A stretch of DNA of 64,000 nt from the NCBI RefSeq assembly GCF_030159595.1, contig NZ_BSKJ01000003.1:124001-188000 (forward strand). The letters are read 5' to 3'. The position numbers were made by a program, and so were the translations under genes. Numbering within the stretch: position 1 is the stretch's first letter; each line of letters starts with the position of its first letter. Source of the stretch: Pseudomonas putida (GTDB lineage: Bacteria; Pseudomonadota; Gammaproteobacteria; Pseudomonadales; Pseudomonadaceae). Below the pieces are notes generated by a model that was not told the DNA's origin, did not search any database, and was given only the letters and a program-made list of their open reading frames with translations. Positions 62,969 to 64,000 of the stretch are shown piece by piece.

Positions 62969-64000
62969 TCAGAAACTACCCGAAAGTGGCCATTCCACCG
63001 CCAAGCGAATTTGGTCCCCGTCCAGCTCCGCCTGCGCCGTATTTCCCCGGTGCGCATTGTGTCTCACCGAGAATGTCGTCCCCTTGGCCTTGCCACTCTG
63101 CACCACATACCGCGCCTCCAGGTCGCGTTCCCAATGCTTGCCGCCCTTGCCATACCCCAGGTACGCATACCCGCCATTGGGGTCGACATGCGTGCCGTCG
63201 ATATCAAACCCGCGCACATACAACGCCGTCAGGTTCAGCCCTGGCACCCCATAGGCCCCCATGTTCAGGTCATAGCGTGCCTGCCATGACTTTTCGTTCG
63301 GTGCGTTGAAGTCCGACATCTGCACCGCGTTGGCAATGAAGATCGCGCCCCGCGTCACATAGTCGAAGGGCGTGTTGCCGTCCACTTGTTGCCAGCCCAG
63401 GCTGAAACCGTGCGGCCCTTGGTTGTAACGCGAGACCAGGCTCCAGGTAGTATTGTCGATACGCCCGGACAGCGCCTTGCCGGTGTCGGTGGTGCGGTAC
63501 AGGTTGAGGTCCAGGCTGACGCTGCGGCGGTTATCCAGCGCATGGCTGAAGGTACTGCCCAGGTAATGCTGGTTCCAGCTGTCCTCGTAGCGCGAGAGGT
63601 ACAGGCTGCCGCTTAAGGCGGCGCCCGGGTTCCAGACCACGCCGGCCAGGTCGAAGCTGTTGCCCTGCTTGCTGTTGGAGTAGTTCACCACAAACCCCTG
63701 GTCGTGGCTTGAGGCATTGCGGTCGGTGCTTTCGTTGAAGTGCCCGGCCACCAGCTTGAGCGTGTCGAATTCGTTGCTGGTGAGGAAGAAGCCTGTGGCG
63801 GTCTCGGGCAGCAGGCGGCTGTCGGAGGAGCTGAACACTGGGGTTTTGACCCGTTGCTCACCGTAGGACAACACGGTATTGGACATGCGCAACTTCAACG
63901 CCGCACCGGCACGGCTGTATTCGTTTTTCGGGTGCCCGTCGTTGTCGACCCCCAGCAAGCGCGCCTTGCCCGCACGGCCGCCGCCACTGTCAAGTTGTAC
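62969..64000 (-). CDS. OprD-family outer membrane porin, 5' end outside the window
   Basis: At least 343 residues of an OprD-type 18-strand porin are present; the frame is open to the window edge, so the signal peptide and first strands are missing. Seen features are QLDSGGGRAGKARLLGVDND, VLSYGEQRVKTPVFSSSDSRLLPETATG (core FSSSDSRLLPETATG), NSTDRNASSHD-like FNESTDRNASSHD and the C-terminal WERDLEARYVVQSG and EWPLSGSF. OprD porins take up basic amino acids, small organic acids or dipeptides depending on the loops; the substrate cannot be assigned. Confidence 0.88.
   Translation of the reverse strand, partial: VQLDSGGGRAGKARLLGVDNDGHPKNEYSRAGAALKLRMSNTVLSYGEQRVKTPVFSSSDSRLLPETATGFFLTSNEFDTLKLVAGHFNESTDRNASSHDQGFVVNYSNSKQGNSFDLAGVVWNPGAALSGSLYLSRYEDSWNQHYLGSTFSHALDNRRSVSLDLNLYRTTDTGKALSGRIDNTTWSLVSRYNQGPHGFSLGWQQVDGNTPFDYVTRGAIFIANAVQMSDFNAPNEKSWQARYDLNMGAYGVPGLNLTALYVRGFDIDGTHVDPNGGYAYLGYGKGGKHWERDLEARYVVQSGKAKGTTFSVRHNAHRGNTAQAELDGDQIRLAVEWPLSGSF

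Overview
The window looks like chromosome of a fluorescent pseudomonad, most probably the Pseudomonas putida group. This rests on high-GC coding sequence, the divergent metH/cti pair known from P. putida, Pseudomonas-type REP palindromes at gene ends, OprD porins, DUF2790, DUF2946 and DUF6543/NEL proteins, and the general gene order. No rRNA, tRNA, IS element, prophage or CRISPR array was recognised. Assignments come from reading motifs and from family knowledge; no database search was run.

Layout. 0-9 kb: the end of a spore-coat-U/Csu-type pilus protein, an M14 cytosolic-type carboxypeptidase, an AraC regulator with a fosmidomycin-resistance-like MFS pump, the MlaA lipoprotein, a two-component system, a DUF1348 protein and a DkgB-like aldo/keto reductase. 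9-23 kb: housekeeping and stress functions, namely sulfite reductase with its DUF934 partner, an orphan sugar-type binding protein, a 37-residue membrane peptide, DUF2970, MetH, the cis/trans fatty acid isomerase Cti, an acyltransferase, NfuA, and a SCO1/PCuAC copper-delivery pair. 23-31 kb: amino-acid export and regulation (azlC-azlD-araC; a LysR / YcgG-type N-hydroxylase / LysE locus followed by an SGNH-like protein) and an MFS pump. 31-38 kb: DNA polymerase II and a 1498-residue LRR protein with a C-terminal NEL-type E3 ubiquitin ligase domain.

38-46 kb is the most interesting part. A precursor peptide with three EGKCG-EGKCG pairs fused to two EF-hands (HvfA-like) is followed by an MNIO/DUF692 maturase (HvfB) and a DUF2063 partner (HvfC). 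A convergent DoxX protein, an OmpR-type two-component system and a DUF2790-thioredoxin pair lie next to it. The same direct repeat, TGTATC-N4-TGTATC or close variants with a 10-bp period, occurs in front of hvfA, the DoxX gene, the response regulator and the DUF2790 gene. This suggests one small regulon, probably metal-responsive, controlled by the local two-component system.

46-64 kb: a quinate/shikimate-type dehydrogenase with a type II dehydroquinase, a czcCBA heavy-metal RND efflux operon preceded by a TTACA-N4-TGTAA palindrome, an MHS-type MFS transporter, a lipoprotein, a TonB-dependent receptor with DUF2946, an orphan ParA, a Cache-GGDEF diguanylate cyclase, a small lipoprotein, a GNAT acetyltransferase, an unknown 107-residue protein and a truncated OprD-family porin at the right edge. 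Metal handling recurs across the window: SCO1/PCuAC, HvfABC, CzcCBA and DUF2946/TonB.
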